From Gracilimonas sp965227215 (GTDB taxonomy: Bacteria; Bacteroidota; Rhodothermia; Balneolales; Balneolaceae), in NCBI GenBank assembly GCA_965227215.1, contig OZ245729.1, positions 2,604,001 to 2,668,000 on the forward strand: a DNA stretch of 64,000 bases, written 5' to 3'. Shown in pieces: positions 52,032 to 61,057 of the stretch; the stretch's first letter is position 1, and every line of letters begins with the position of its first letter. A program made the position numbers and the translations under genes. Below the pieces are notes generated by a model. It was not told where the DNA came from. It made no database searches and saw nothing but the letters and a program-made list of their open reading frames with translations.

Positions 52032-53072
52032 TTAGTTTTCAGATAGATTTTTGATGTACAGTACGATCGACTCAATTTCATGGTCGGCGAGGTAGCTGTA
52101 AGAAGCCATTATACCCTGAGCATAATCAACAGGTTTAGCAGCTTCCGGAGCAACAATAGACTCACGAATGTAGTCTTCATCTTTGGTAATGGTAGTGGTT
52201 TCGCCGTCGGCAGTTATTACCTCACCTTCACTTCCAAAGAGTCCGGCCCAGGTTGGCCCAATGCCACCGGGGGTGCCGTCTTCATTATGACAGGCAGCAC
52301 AACCGTTGGCTGTAATTACTTCTTTACCCAAATCTACCGTTGGTTCGGGGGCATTATCAGGAGCGCTTGCTGCTGCTATGGAATCTTGTTGGGCTTGCTC
52401 ATCCGCGAATGCAGCCTGCATAGCATCTACATCAACAGGGTACTCCCTAATTTCCTGCTCGTTGATATTGTGGCTTTCCTGTAAAGCACGGATGTAGGCC
52501 ACAATAGCCCATCGGTCCTCAACAGGAACCTGAGTAGAATAGGAAGACATGGTTCGTACGCCGTTATAAATAGCGGAATACAATTCACCGTCAGATAACT
52601 CTCTTACTCTTTGGTCGTGGTAGGAAGGAGCCGGAACATATCCGTAATTTCCTTCCATAATGATACCATCGCCGGCACCGGTTTGTCCGTGGCAGGGGGT
52701 ACAATAAATTTCGTAACGCTCTTTACCTCTGTAAAGGAAGGATTTGGTAAGGTCAACCGGGATGTAATCTATAAAATCGCCGTTTTCATCAATCCCTTCG
52801 TAATAAGCGAGATCAGTTTTTGCCAAACCACGAGCTACGGTTCCTTCTACGGGCTGGCGCATAGCACGGCCATCCGCAAAAAAGTTATTCTCTTCCTGTG
52901 CCTCTACTCTCGGCTGCTGATCCATATTCAAGTTAGGGTGAATAGGGGGCTTTTCGGAAAGCTGTCCCTGGCAGGCCGATAAAGTGACTCCGAGCGCAAA
53001 GAAGCCCGCAATCTTAAACATTTTCTTAATGTCCATTCCTGGAAATGATATTTGAGTATTCGTTTTATTCAT
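52032..53072 (-). CDS. actE: Alternative complex III subunit ActE, di-haem form
   Basis: ActE is a membrane-attached c-type cytochrome of ACIII. I choose ATG 53072 (GAGGAAG ribosome site), giving 346 residues. The N-terminus has a signal with a lipobox, LSACQGQ, so it is a lipoprotein. Two haem motifs are visible: CTPCHG in the first module (about residue 130) and CAACHN in the second (about 255). ActE is usually a single-haem protein of about 200 residues; the extra C-terminal module (about 250-346) is very like the cytochrome c module of CtaC, with shared GIGPTW, YIRES and SY...L blocks. The start overlaps the end of actD by 8 bp. Confidence 0.9.
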   Translation of the reverse strand: MNKTNTQISFPGMDIKKMFKIAGFFALGVTLSACQGQLSEKPPIHPNLNMDQQPRVEAQEENNFFADGRAMRQPVEGTVARGLAKTDLAYYEGIDENGDFIDYIPVDLTKSFLYRGKERYEIYCTPCHGQTGAGDGIIMEGNYGYVPAPSYHDQRVRELSDGELYSAIYNGVRTMSSYSTQVPVEDRWAIVAYIRALQESHNINEQEIREYPVDVDAMQAAFADEQAQQDSIAAASAPDNAPEPTVDLGKEVITANGCAACHNEDGTPGGIGPTWAGLFGSEGEVITADGETTTITKDEDYIRESIVAPEAAKPVDYAQGIMASYSYLADHEIESIVLYIKNLSEN

Positions 53073-53610
53073 AAACTTCCTCAATGTGAGTAGCACCGGC
53101 TTCTTCAAATAGGTTTTTGACCTTATCGGCGTCAAACATATCGTCTTCAGCTTCAATGCAGGCAAAGAAACCATCATCGGTTGCTTTCTTAAATCGCTCA
53201 ACGTTGAAAAGAGGATTATTCAGCTTCGGAAGCCCGTTCAGGAAGAACATCCCGAAAACAGCTCCGAAAGAAGACAGAAGTACTGTCAGTTCAAAAGTAA
53301 TGGGCACCCATGCCGGGGCGTTAAAAAATGGCTTGCCACTGATGTTCATAGGGTAATCCATAACAGCCATGAAATACATCATTGCAAGGGCTCCAAAAAA
53401 TCCTATAAAAGCATGCCCAAGTACGATCCACCCCAGTTTAGACTTCTTCAGCTTCATAGCTTTGTCCATTCCATGAATAGGAAAAGGACTGAAAGTGTCG
53501 AATTTGCTGAATCCTGATTTAGACATTGTTTTGGCAACATCTATCAGCTCTTTAGGATTTTTGAATTCGGCTATAATGCCGTATAAATCATTCTTTTCTG
53601 TTGTACTCAT
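53065..53610 (-). CDS. actD: Alternative complex III subunit ActD
   Basis: This 181-residue subunit is of the DUF3341 family. It has an N-terminal soluble part (KNDLYGIIAEFKNPKELIDVAKTM, FSKFDTFSPFPIHGMDKAMKLKKSKLGWIV) and two helices (about residues 60-80 and 100-125), then a soluble tail with DDGFFACIEAEDDMFDADKVKNLFEEAGATHIEEV. These blocks are diagnostic. It is a scaffolding membrane subunit of ACIII without cofactors. It is 4 bp after actC and overlaps actE. Confidence 0.95.
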   Translation of the reverse strand: MSTTEKNDLYGIIAEFKNPKELIDVAKTMSKSGFSKFDTFSPFPIHGMDKAMKLKKSKLGWIVLGHAFIGFFGALAMMYFMAVMDYPMNISGKPFFNAPAWVPITFELTVLLSSFGAVFGMFFLNGLPKLNNPLFNVERFKKATDDGFFACIEAEDDMFDADKVKNLFEEAGATHIEEVYE

Positions 53611-53614
53611 AATC

Positions 53615-55042
53615 TTAAACCTTCTCAGCTTGAGGTTTCGGTACTTCTACTTTAGGGGCATTAAACTCACCCGTTTCCTCATCATAATTATGAGGGTCGG
53701 CTTGTGGGATCACTGCTTTGATCTCTGCAAGTGCAACCATTGGCAGGAAGCGCAAGAACAGAAGGAACATGGTGAAAAACAGACCGAATGTTCCAACATA
53801 TGTTAATACGTCCCAAATGGTTGGTGAGAAATAATCCCAGCTTGATGGCAGATAATCGTTTGCCAGTGAAGTTACCGTAATCACAAATCGTTCAAACCAC
53901 ATACCGATGTTCACTACAATAGAAAGGGCAAAAGTTACGCCGACACTTCTTCTGAATTTCTTAATCCAGAACAGTTGTGGTGAGATAACGTTACAGGTCA
54001 TCATTGCCCAGTACGCCCACGCATAAGGGCCGGTGGCTCTTAACAAGAAGATAGCTTTTTCATATTCAACGCCACTATACCAGGCTATGAAAAACTCCAT
54101 CATGTAGGCGAAACCTACCATAGAGCCGGTAACAAGGATCACAATATTCATTTTCTCCATGTGATCATCGGTCATAATCTCTTTCATTCCGTAGATCTTG
54201 CGGGCAACAATCATCAGGGTAAGTACCATCGCAAAACCGGAGAAAATAGCACCGGCAACAAAATAAGGAGGGAAAATAGTTGTGTGCCATCCCGGAATCA
54301 TGGAAACGGCAAAGTCAAAGGATACAATGGTGTGTACCGAAAGTACCAGAGGGGTTGCCAAACCGGCCAGAATCATATAAGCTTTCTCGTAATTCCACCA
54401 GTGTCGGTTTGAACCGGTCCATCCAAGAGAGAAAATACCATATATAACTTTTCTGATTTTGTCAGTAGCACGATCACGGATGGTTGCAAGGTCAGGAACC
54501 AGCCCAACGTACCAGAATAAAAGGGAAACGGTGAAATAGGTGGAAACCGCAAATACGTCCCAAAGCAGGGGAGAGTTGAAGTTCGGCCACATCGCCATAG
54601 AGTTGGGAACCGGGAACACCCAATAGATAACCCAAATACGACCAACGTGTATGGCCGGGAACACACCCGCACACATTACCGCAAAAATGGTCATAGCTTC
54701 CGCAAAACGGTTAATAGCGGTACGCCAGTCCTGGCGGAAGAGGAATAAAATCGCTGAAATAAGAGTACCGGCGTGACCAATACCTACCCACCATACAAAG
54801 TTAATGATGGCCCAACCCCATCCAACGGGATTGTTAAGTCCCCAAATTCCAGTTCCTTCCCAAATCAGGTAGCCAATGGCGGCAACCATAACAAAAAGCA
54901 GGCCGTTTGCAGCAATCATGCATAGGTACCATGCTTTTGGAGTAGGGCGTAAATTTATATCGGTAATCAGTCTTGTAAGGCTCGAAAAGTCATGATCGCC
55001 TTTTACAAGAGCGGGTTCCGGTACGTATTGGTATTTACTCAT
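53615..55042 (-). CDS. actC: Alternative complex III subunit ActC (NrfD-like)
   Basis: This 475-residue integral subunit is of the NrfD/PsrC family, with about 10 helices. It holds the quinol-binding side of ACIII. Typical stretches are GWAIINFVWWVGIGHAGTLISAILFLFRQDWRTAINRFAEAMTIFAVMCAGVFPAIHVGRIWV and SVHTIVSFDFAVSMIPGWHTTIFPPYFVAGAIFSG. The cytoplasmic C-terminus is charged. It follows actB by 27 bp. Confidence 0.96.
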   Translation of the reverse strand: MSKYQYVPEPALVKGDHDFSSLTRLITDINLRPTPKAWYLCMIAANGLLFVMVAAIGYLIWEGTGIWGLNNPVGWGWAIINFVWWVGIGHAGTLISAILFLFRQDWRTAINRFAEAMTIFAVMCAGVFPAIHVGRIWVIYWVFPVPNSMAMWPNFNSPLLWDVFAVSTYFTVSLLFWYVGLVPDLATIRDRATDKIRKVIYGIFSLGWTGSNRHWWNYEKAYMILAGLATPLVLSVHTIVSFDFAVSMIPGWHTTIFPPYFVAGAIFSGFAMVLTLMIVARKIYGMKEIMTDDHMEKMNIVILVTGSMVGFAYMMEFFIAWYSGVEYEKAIFLLRATGPYAWAYWAMMTCNVISPQLFWIKKFRRSVGVTFALSIVVNIGMWFERFVITVTSLANDYLPSSWDYFSPTIWDVLTYVGTFGLFFTMFLLFLRFLPMVALAEIKAVIPQADPHNYDEETGEFNAPKVEVPKPQAEKV

Positions 55043-55069
55043 GTTTTGGATGTATTCCTGATTAATATC

Positions 55070-58000
55070 TTAAGCCAAAGCCGGGTTTGGATTCGTAAGT
55101 TTAGCCATATAAGATGTTCTTGGACGCGTGTTAAGTTCCTCAAGCATCTGGAAGTTTCGTTCGTTGCGCTTCATTTTGGCAACTTCACTGTTATCGTCGG
55201 TTAAATCACCGAAGTAGATGGCATCGGCCGGGCATGCTTGCTGACAAGCAGTTTTAACAGCGCCATCGGCCGGTTTTGGTGAACCGGTTTCGTTCTTGGC
55301 TTCAATTTTCGCACGGTTTACGCGCTGAGCGCAATACGTACATTTCTCCATTACACCACGGAAACGAACAGTTACTTCCGGATTCATCGCCATTTGGATG
55401 ATATCAGGATCATCGCCCGTAGTTAGGTATTCTTTTGGATAATTGAAGAAGTTGAATCGACGAACTTTATAAGGACAGTTATTGGCGCAATAACGGGTAC
55501 CAATACAGCGATTGTAGGTCATTTGGTTCATGCCGTCGTCACTGTGGGTGGTAGCCGCAACCGGACAAACCTGCTCACAAGGTGCAAGCTCGCAATGCAT
55601 ACAAGGAACCGGTTGATGTACCGCTTGTGGTGAATCAGCATCATCACCTACATAGTAGCGATCATTACGGATCCAGTGCATTTCACGGCCCATTTTCACT
55701 TCTTTCTTCCCGATAACAGGGATATTGTTTTCCGACTGACAAGCAATTACGCAAACTCCGCAACCAAAACAGGAGTTCAGGTCGATAGCCATGCCCCATT
55801 GTGGTTCATGGTCGGGATAGGTTTGCTCGTCAAAGAGAGAGATAGGCTGATCTTCGCCCATTTCTTCCGCTTCTTTCATACCCGGTACTTCATAAGTGTG
55901 TACCGAAGCAAAAGAAGCAAAGTCTGGATTTTCTTTGTATTCAGAAATCGAAGCCTGACGATACATATCTCGTCCTTCAAGGCTGTGGTGATCCTGAACA
56001 CAGGCAATTTCGTAGGTATCTCCGGTTTTGGAAACGCTGGCAGAGGCATACAACATATTGGAAGTGCCTCTGAGTGGATAAACATCAACGCCACCAGCGG
56101 TATAGTCGATATAAGAACTGGCTACCCGGCCAATTCCTTCTCGGCCGTAACCGGTAGTAAGAGTAATGGCGTCATCAACATGACCGGGCTGAATCCAGGC
56201 TACAATATTAATACTTTTGCCATTTACCGTAATTTCTACAACATCATAATCGTCTTGTCCGGCACTGGCTTCTGCAATACCGAGTTTCTCTGCCGTAGCA
56301 GGACTCATCAGCGCCACATTATCCCAGGTCACTTTCGTCATCGGATCAGGAAGCTCCTGAAGCCATCCAAGATTTGCATATCGCCCATCATATAAGGTAG
56401 CATCGGGACGAATTACCACTTCCATACCGGAAGTTGAAGAAACATTAGATGTAGCACGGTTCATCGCGGAAGTAAATCCGGAGCTTAACCGAACATTTAC
56501 TTCATTAAAGTTACCGGTTGTGTCAATTCCATCGTGCAGGATATTGGTCCATCGGTTATCAAAACCGGAGCGGTAATATCCCTGGAAGGTATCTCTTACA
56601 AGATCATAGCCGGCGGTAATTGAACCGGATACGATGGTATTTAAAAATTCAATTTCACTCAGTCCTTCATGTAAAGGGCGGATTTGAGGCTGAATCACAG
56701 AACGTGCCCCGCCAAATGAGTATCCGTCTCCCCATGCTTCCAGGAAGTGCGCACGATTAACATGCCATGTCGACTTCAGAGAAGTTTCATCAACGTAGTC
56801 AGAAAGATTGACGACGGTTTCTACATTGGAGAGTGCGTTTTCAAAGTCAAGATCAGCCGGAGCGTTAAATACCGGGTTCACACCAACCATTACTACGGTG
56901 TCGATGTTACCGGCTTTCATTTCAGAAACCACATTGGCAAAAGCTTCCGTACTGTTTTGCTCATCAAGGTGTGGTACTTCTAAATAATGAACTGTGTTGC
57001 CCGTATTTCCTAAAGCGTTGTTGATAGCCGCAACTGCAGCATGAACTTCAGGCTTGTGCTGACTTCCCGCTGAAAGAGCAGAACGTCCGGCATTTGCAGC
57101 CAGTTCGTCAGCCAGAACGGTGATCCATTTATGATCAGAAAATTCGTTGCTGTAGCCGCTGAAGGCGTTTAATCCATTAACTCGGGTTGAAAGTGCAGCA
57201 GCCAGGGCATAAGTAAATGCTTCCATCTGGCTGGCCTTCAGTCTCAGGCGGTGATCAGCATAAGAACCGGTTAGTGAGAAAGAATCTTCCACAGAATAGA
57301 TACGGTTCATTTCACCGTTTGTATCTGTCACTTTTCGTCGGGAAGAAATCTGCTTAGCGTATTCAACACTGTTTGGATGTGTTGAGCTCATGAAATCATC
57401 ATTCAGGGAAACAACCACATCCGCATTTTCAAAATTGTAATGGGTTCTCAGTCGTCCGCCAAAAGCAATTCGGTTCCCTTCTAATACATTGTCTTCGCCA
57501 AAAGGCTCGTAAGTAACCCAGGTAGCATTGTTGAATTTCGAAAGAGCCTGCTCCTTAATGTTATTGTAGGTGGGAGAGGAGTTTGCTTCAGAAATGAAGG
57601 CGATGCGCTGACCGGTATTTGCAAAATGAGATTGAGCGAATGCTTCAAAGTCAGCTTTAGTAGATTTTTCACCATTATATAGAGGTGATCGGGATCGATC
57701 AGGGTCATACAGGCCAAGAATAGCTGCCTGATTGAAAATACTGGTCCCGCCACGGCTGGCCGGGTGCATGTCATTACCTTCCAGTTTGGTAGGCCGACCT
57801 TCATGGTTCTCGGCAATCAAACCAACCAGGTTACCTTGTACCGGCATTGCAGTTGCATAATATAAAGGTACGCCGGGAACTACGTCTTCAGGCTGCTTGG
57901 AATACGGAAGGATTTTTTGAACCGGTCGGCGACAAGCGGCAAGTCCGGCCAGAGCTACAGAAGCTCCCATAACACGTAAAAATCCACGACGTGATACGCC

Positions 58001-58150
58001 ATCCGACAATTCGGTGGCGTTCTCAGGGAATTCGCGCTCGGCGAATTTCTGGTATTCCTTATTATTGGCTAGTTCGTTTAAACTCTTCCAATACGTAGTT
58101 TCTTTCACTTCTTCACTCATCTGTCGATCTGTAGATTCTAAATCATTCAT
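55070..58150 (-). CDS. actB: Alternative complex III subunit ActB (molybdopterin-like plus iron-sulfur)
   Basis: ActB is the large peripheral subunit that carries the iron-sulfur relay of ACIII. From the ATG at 58150 it has 1026 residues. A twin-arginine signal is visible (SRRGFLRVMGASVALAG, about residues 52-68). The first two thirds resemble the molybdopterin oxidoreductase fold, but ACIII ActB is known to lack the cofactor. The C-terminal third carries four Cys clusters: CFGCGVCVIACQ, CMHCELAPCEQVCP, CIGTRYCANNCP and CTYCAQ...CQQACP. The start codon overlaps the stop of actA (TAATG). An ORF start seven codons further upstream lies inside actA and is rejected. Confidence 0.96.
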   Translation of the reverse strand: MNDLESTDRQMSEEVKETTYWKSLNELANNKEYQKFAEREFPENATELSDGVSRRGFLRVMGASVALAGLAACRRPVQKILPYSKQPEDVVPGVPLYYATAMPVQGNLVGLIAENHEGRPTKLEGNDMHPASRGGTSIFNQAAILGLYDPDRSRSPLYNGEKSTKADFEAFAQSHFANTGQRIAFISEANSSPTYNNIKEQALSKFNNATWVTYEPFGEDNVLEGNRIAFGGRLRTHYNFENADVVVSLNDDFMSSTHPNSVEYAKQISSRRKVTDTNGEMNRIYSVEDSFSLTGSYADHRLRLKASQMEAFTYALAAALSTRVNGLNAFSGYSNEFSDHKWITVLADELAANAGRSALSAGSQHKPEVHAAVAAINNALGNTGNTVHYLEVPHLDEQNSTEAFANVVSEMKAGNIDTVVMVGVNPVFNAPADLDFENALSNVETVVNLSDYVDETSLKSTWHVNRAHFLEAWGDGYSFGGARSVIQPQIRPLHEGLSEIEFLNTIVSGSITAGYDLVRDTFQGYYRSGFDNRWTNILHDGIDTTGNFNEVNVRLSSGFTSAMNRATSNVSSTSGMEVVIRPDATLYDGRYANLGWLQELPDPMTKVTWDNVALMSPATAEKLGIAEASAGQDDYDVVEITVNGKSINIVAWIQPGHVDDAITLTTGYGREGIGRVASSYIDYTAGGVDVYPLRGTSNMLYASASVSKTGDTYEIACVQDHHSLEGRDMYRQASISEYKENPDFASFASVHTYEVPGMKEAEEMGEDQPISLFDEQTYPDHEPQWGMAIDLNSCFGCGVCVIACQSENNIPVIGKKEVKMGREMHWIRNDRYYVGDDADSPQAVHQPVPCMHCELAPCEQVCPVAATTHSDDGMNQMTYNRCIGTRYCANNCPYKVRRFNFFNYPKEYLTTGDDPDIIQMAMNPEVTVRFRGVMEKCTYCAQRVNRAKIEAKNETGSPKPADGAVKTACQQACPADAIYFGDLTDDNSEVAKMKRNERNFQMLEELNTRPRTSYMAKLTNPNPALA

Positions 58151-58794
58151 TAGTAATGGCAACCCTGGCAATAAGTTGGAGCATGAATATTCTTTTTATC
58201 TACCAGTTCACGGCCCATTTCTAACTGGTTTTCAACCTTGTAACCCATGGTTGTAACTTCATCAACGGGGCGTATATACTTTTCCGGCTCCCGGTGGCAA
58301 TCCAGACACCAGCCCATGCTTAACGGTTCGGACTGATACACAACTTCCATCTTGTCAACTCTTCCGTGGCAACTTTCGCAACCTACTCCCACATTAGTAT
58401 GGGCAGAGTGATTGAAATAAGCATAGTCAGGAAGGTTATGGACGCGAACCCACTCAATGGCTTTTCCGGTTTCCCAGCTCTCGCGAACCAAGGCCAGCTT
58501 ATCGCTGTCTGTCTTAATTTGATTGTGGCAATTCATACAGGTTTGTGTGGCAGGTATATTTGCCTGCTTGGAATCGAAGGTACTGGTGTGGCAGTACTGA
58601 CAGTCGAGGCCAAGCTGGTCCACATGCAATTTGTGACTGTAGGGAACAGGTTGTTCCGGAGCATAGCCAACGTCAGTATATTCTGGAGAGAAAAAGTACC
58701 AAACACCAAAAATGATTGCGTTCAGTACCACGATTAATCCAATTAAAATTTTTCGGGGAACCTGATTTGTCCACTTGGGGAAAATCTGCGCCAT
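58150..58794 (-). CDS. actA: Alternative complex III subunit ActA, pentahaem cytochrome c
   Basis: This 214-residue membrane-anchored multihaem cytochrome c starts with a single N-terminal helix (about residues 15-34). Five CxxCH haem motifs are visible: CQYCH, CMNCH, CESCH, CLDCH and CQGCH, the last at the very C-terminus. This is the pentahaem ActA of ACIII, which takes electrons from the ActB clusters to the cytochrome c acceptor. It is the first gene of the operon. A candidate promoter (TAGATTTG on the minus strand) lies about 60 bp upstream. Confidence 0.95.
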   Translation of the reverse strand: MAQIFPKWTNQVPRKILIGLIVVLNAIIFGVWYFFSPEYTDVGYAPEQPVPYSHKLHVDQLGLDCQYCHTSTFDSKQANIPATQTCMNCHNQIKTDSDKLALVRESWETGKAIEWVRVHNLPDYAYFNHSAHTNVGVGCESCHGRVDKMEVVYQSEPLSMGWCLDCHREPEKYIRPVDEVTTMGYKVENQLEMGRELVDKKNIHAPTYCQGCHY

Positions 58795-58852
58795 AAAGAT
58801 TGCTGATTTAAGTTTACGTATAGAGCAGGATTGCTCCCGTTCTTAGGCCGGG

Positions 58853-58860
58853 CAAATCTA
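58853..58860 (-). promoter_or_regulatory. Candidate FCB-type -7 box of the act-cta operon
   Basis: TAGATTTG on the minus strand matches TAnnTTTG exactly. It lies 59 bp upstream of the actA start. A -33 TTTG at standard distance is not clear; one TTTG occurs about 24 bp upstream, which is longer than usual. Confidence 0.5.
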
Positions 58861-59360
58861 TCAATTTTTTCATTCTAATTTGAACAAAAAGGACGGAATG
58901 CCATCTATTTAAAACAGTTCTAAATAGATTGACCAAGACTCCGGTCACACCCTAAAGATGTGAGGGCGAAAAGATAGTACACATTTAGCAAAAATGCCGA
59001 AAAAGGAATGGAAAAAAGTCACCCTCCGATTAGCATCTTTTAACTTTGCCTAGCATACATATAGAAGTAAAGGTTCAGCATTAAAGTATTGTCTATTTCT
59101 GAACTTTTTATGGGGCCAGGTCAAACCACTGCGAGTATCAGCTGATTAGATTTTAAGAAGTCACTTTTTCTCAATTAAAATCTCAAAAGAAGGTTAGCTG
59201 TCGGAGTTTTTTGAAAAACTAACCAAATGAAAAAGTTTTTTAATTATTTGAAAATAAAAGTGTAACAAAAGTCAGTTTACTTCCTCATGATATTATGTAG
59301 GCATAAGTCAAGAAAAATGTGGTCTTACGAGAGACCTTAATAAAATGTGAGGGGAAGCCG
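58861..59360. other. Spacer between the respiratory operon and the accessory genes
   Basis: No gene is supported. The region is AT-rich. At the right end GGTCT/AGACC arms (59321-59336) form a small hairpin just upstream of the micropeptide gene. No copy of the repeat families A-C was found here, unlike most long spacers of this window. Confidence 0.6.
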
Positions 59361-59516
59361 TTGGTTGCTAAAGGGAAGCATATCAGGGTTATTTTAGCTT
59401 ACTCAGTATTCTTTTATTGGGGTTGCCTATCCGGGCGGGTGCAAGCTCAGTCTGTTTTTCTGGATGAGGTTGGTAAGATTAATTATTGGAAAAATATAAA
59501 TGGGGTAAAATTATGA
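59361..59516 (+). CDS. Putative exported micropeptide precursor, 51 aa
   Basis: This small reading frame starts with TTG, with GAGGGG eight bases upstream. It encodes a basic N-terminus (AKGKHIRV), a hydrophobic core (ILAYSVFFYWGCLSG) and a signal-peptidase-I-like site after VQA, leaving a mature peptide of about 23 residues (SVFLDEVGKINYWKNINGVKL after the first Gln). Its stop codon overlaps the start of the next lipoprotein gene by ATGA, which is typical of translational coupling. An upstream GTG at 59319 would add 14 residues with no benefit. It could also be a decayed or leader ORF. Confidence 0.5.
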   Translation: MVAKGKHIRVILAYSVFFYWGCLSGRVQAQSVFLDEVGKINYWKNINGVKL

Positions 59517-60763
59517 GAAATAGAATATTCATAGCTAGCCTTTTAATCTCATCAATAGCATTGCATGGTTGTTTTAATGATTTGGGATGCGTCTTTGAGT
59601 TTCCAGAAAGTAAAAATGAACTACGCCTGATGGAGATAATGTATAGTGATAATTTCTCAGAGGTTCAGGTCTTGAGGAGTACTGTTTTTTTTGGGGAAGG
59701 AACCGACATCCCCAATGAGTATAAATTTGATCGTTTGTATTATTCCTTTGATGGGATGACTTCTTATTTTAGGAATGGGGAAAAGGGGTTCATGAATTAT
59801 GGTGGAGATGAGAAAGTTTTCGAACAGCCTTTATTAATAAATCACCCACCTTTTTTGAAGTACAATTCGAGTCCAAGTCGTAGTGACTTTGACTACCAGC
59901 TCAGTTCAAACACTTCTATTTATCACGACTATGAGATTCAATATGTTGTGAACCCATTTTCGGGCGATACAATCTCTACTACTTCCAACTTTTTAATCGA
60001 GTTTAATCATAATTCTGATAACTCAGATACACTCCAACTTAATGAGCCTGTTTTTTTGGATTCAGTAACCTATAAACAAAACCAAGTTTTTAATCAGTTT
60101 TACACACCTGAGGAAGAAATCTTGCTGGTTGCAGGCGCTACCAACTTTTACATAGAATACAACGAAGAGTTTGATTTTTACTTTGGTACACCAACAACCG
60201 AACAACTTTATTTAATTAAGTTAAATACTGATTCGTCGATGGACACATTGTTTACTGTTCTTGATGATGATGAACCGATTAAGAGATTTAGGCCCCTTGT
60301 TTATGTAAAGAAAACCTTATTAGTTATTGGGGATAATACTTATCAATTCAATAAAACAGATGGATCACTAAAATTTTTATACAATGGATATGATGTTCAA
60401 AATATGTCCATTGATAATGAGTCATTAACTTTTGATAATGGATATAAATACTACAGCTTTGCTAGTGATAAAGTGACTAATCTAAACGACTACTTAGATG
60501 ACATTAAATTCAGTATTCCATTTAAGAACTTGGTTGCTTTCCAAACTTGGTCAGATGAGGATAAAATTTTTGTATTTGATCTGAATACAAGGTCTATGAT
60601 TAAAACGATTAAAACCGATGAACTGCCTGAGTTTACAAAAGTAGTAGGAAGTTCTTCTTATCGATTAGAAAACCCGGTTTTCACTGAAGATGGTCAGTTG
60701 ATTTTCATGTACATCCGCCAGACTTATCTCACTGATGTAGAATATGAAAAGAGATGTGGGTAG
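59513..60763 (+). CDS. Putative lipoprotein, 416 aa, function unknown
   Basis: I do not recognise the family with certainty. The N-terminus (RNRIFIASLLISSIALHGC) is a lipoprotein-like signal with Cys at 20; the -2 His makes the lipobox imperfect. The remainder is rich in aromatic, Asp and Asn residues with repeated beta-strand patterns (for example LLVIGDNTYQFNKTDG and KIFVFDLNTRSMIKTI), which fits a beta-propeller. Lipoproteins with beta-propeller folds next to small exported peptides occur in Bacteroidota, but the link here is inferred. The C-terminal end coincides with a GTAGGATCTTAGCC piece found elsewhere as part of a repeat, so it may be slightly truncated. Confidence 0.7.
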   Translation: MRNRIFIASLLISSIALHGCFNDLGCVFEFPESKNELRLMEIMYSDNFSEVQVLRSTVFFGEGTDIPNEYKFDRLYYSFDGMTSYFRNGEKGFMNYGGDEKVFEQPLLINHPPFLKYNSSPSRSDFDYQLSSNTSIYHDYEIQYVVNPFSGDTISTTSNFLIEFNHNSDNSDTLQLNEPVFLDSVTYKQNQVFNQFYTPEEEILLVAGATNFYIEYNEEFDFYFGTPTTEQLYLIKLNTDSSMDTLFTVLDDDEPIKRFRPLVYVKKTLLVIGDNTYQFNKTDGSLKFLYNGYDVQNMSIDNESLTFDNGYKYYSFASDKVTNLNDYLDDIKFSIPFKNLVAFQTWSDEDKIFVFDLNTRSMIKTIKTDELPEFTKVVGSSSYRLENPVFTEDGQLIFMYIRQTYLTDVEYEKRCG

Positions 60764-61057
60764 GATCTTAGCCTTCACATCTCCGATGCATAATACACTG
60801 GATTTGTGAGAAACTTGTTAGAAATCCCCTTTCCTATTTGTACTTGCTTTCGCTATAATCCATTGATATTAAATTGATTTAAACAAAGTCTAGTGATCTC
60901 AAATCCTAAATCGCCCGAACGTATTTCCTATATTAATGCGATGGTGATTGAGATGTATGTGTTGTGGAGAAGATGGGGGCTTTGTAAAGTAGTGATTGAT
61001 AGGGAACATCCAGTACAATTTTAACGAAGTTAACTTTTGGGAGTTCGAGTAATAGCA
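60764..61057. other. Spacer upstream of the SIR2-HerA pair
   Basis: No gene is supported in these 294 bp. Immediately after the lipoprotein stop it carries the GGATCTTAGCC piece seen at 7.27 and 9.30 kb. It probably holds the promoter of the defence pair, but I see no box I would call. Confidence 0.5.

Noticed and set aside
55070..58150. Active molybdopterin oxidoreductase
   Set aside because: The gene is ActB by context; ACIII ActB proteins are known to lack the molybdenum cofactor despite the fold.
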